From Scylla paramamosain (taxonomy: Eukaryota > Arthropoda > Malacostraca > Decapoda > Portunidae): a stretch of DNA of 64,000 nt. The stretch lies in NCBI RefSeq assembly GCF_035594125.1, contig NC_087168.1:12998150-13062149 (forward strand), written 5' to 3'. Shown in pieces: positions 1 to 64,000 of the stretch (its first letter is position 1; the number at the start of each line of letters is the position of its first letter). The position numbers and the translations under genes are program-made. The notes below the pieces were generated by a model, which saw nothing but the letters and a program-made list of their open reading frames with translations, was not told the DNA's origin and made no database searches.

Positions 1-587
1 TCAGTAAATGTGAAAAATCTGTTTGTGGTAGACTAATAGGAAAGAGATTTTTTTTTTTTATTATAATAAAAAATATATAAAAATTTGAAAGATTAGCTCA
101 TGCAAGCTTTGAAGTCTTTTAAAATAGGAGAGAAAAGGGGGGTTGGGCATGAAAAAAATGCCCATGCCTTTATATGTTAATCCTTTGATTGATTGATGAA
201 ATCCTGAAGCTGATTTCATTCATACAGTATTTGAGGATATTAAAAAAAATAAATGATATGGGGAACATGAAAAATTGGCTAGAAAGAGAGAGAGTACTGC
301 AAGAAATAAAAAAAAATAAAGAACCCTTCTGGAAAAGCCTGAAGGTTTGGACTCTCATGTTTTCAATAAATTTAGATCCCCATCTAATACAATAAAGCCA
401 TAAAACCAATACAAAATAAACAGGATTTTAGGTTCAGGAATTTCTCCTGAGTATTAACCTTAAGCTCCCTTGTAATGCAATAAACTTGTGGAACAGTATT
501 ATGGGTGGAGAATCATATGCAGTACAGTATTCACTAAGAAGTTTTAGCTTCACTTCTGATATAGTGAACTGCTGCACTGACTTTCAG
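1..587 (+). other. Intron sequence upstream of first visible exon
   Basis: AT-rich sequence with short A and T runs. Short open frames on both strands have low-complexity translations and no splice context. I see no gene or element here. Confidence 0.6.

Positions 588-64000
<63,413 letters not shown>

Overview
The window is one stretch of an invertebrate nuclear genome, most likely a decapod crustacean and possibly a crab. This rests on very long (CT)n, (AT)n and (AC)n tracts in almost every intron, decayed APE-type LINE copies of a kind I associate with crab genomes, and small exons in large AT-rich introns. The species is an inference. No bacterial features are present.

A single host gene runs left to right across the whole window and is open at both ends: the core protein of perlecan (HSPG2 in vertebrates, trol in Drosophila), a secreted basement-membrane heparan sulfate proteoglycan. 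I place 26 exons (about 4.4 kb of coding sequence, roughly 1,475 residues). The splice phases agree at every junction and no stop is met.

Domain order in the protein: five LDLa modules (588-6665); a short linker exon (7724-7780); an Ig domain split over 9668-9801 and 20478-20571; possibly a Pro/Ser/Thr-rich cassette exon (21077-21442, not counted in the 26); three LDLa modules (33800-35360); a second Ig domain (35361-36720); laminin-EGF then the first laminin IV domain (36721-45640); laminin-EGF modules (45641-50516); a block of nine LDLa modules, seven of them in one 816-base exon (52677-56677); laminin-EGF (59347-61179); and the second laminin IV domain (61647 to the window end). From the second Ig onward the order and several sequence motifs match vertebrate perlecan domains II-III, except for the nine-LDLa block set inside domain III.

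The introns hold nearly everything else. LINE family 1 (Jockey-like, A-tailed) has five copies, two of them about 2.7 kb and lying one after the other at 10.2-16.25 kb. LINE family 2 (CR1/L2-like, ending in repeats of TAGGTAAATAC) has about 13 copies, one nearly full length at 38.4-42.4 kb. There are also remnants of two further LINEs, two related tRNA-derived SINEs, a TTAA-flanked DNA transposon nested in a LINE, three long foldback (inverted-repeat) segments, short perfect palindromes and about 30 microsatellites. All transposon reading frames that I checked are broken.

Points that stand out: a GC-AG intron of about 10.7 kb whose acceptor has been tandemly duplicated; two LDLa modules with missing cysteines; splice donors that are the first unit of (GT)n tracts; LINE 3' ends that run straight into (AC)n microsatellites; and nested or foldback elements.
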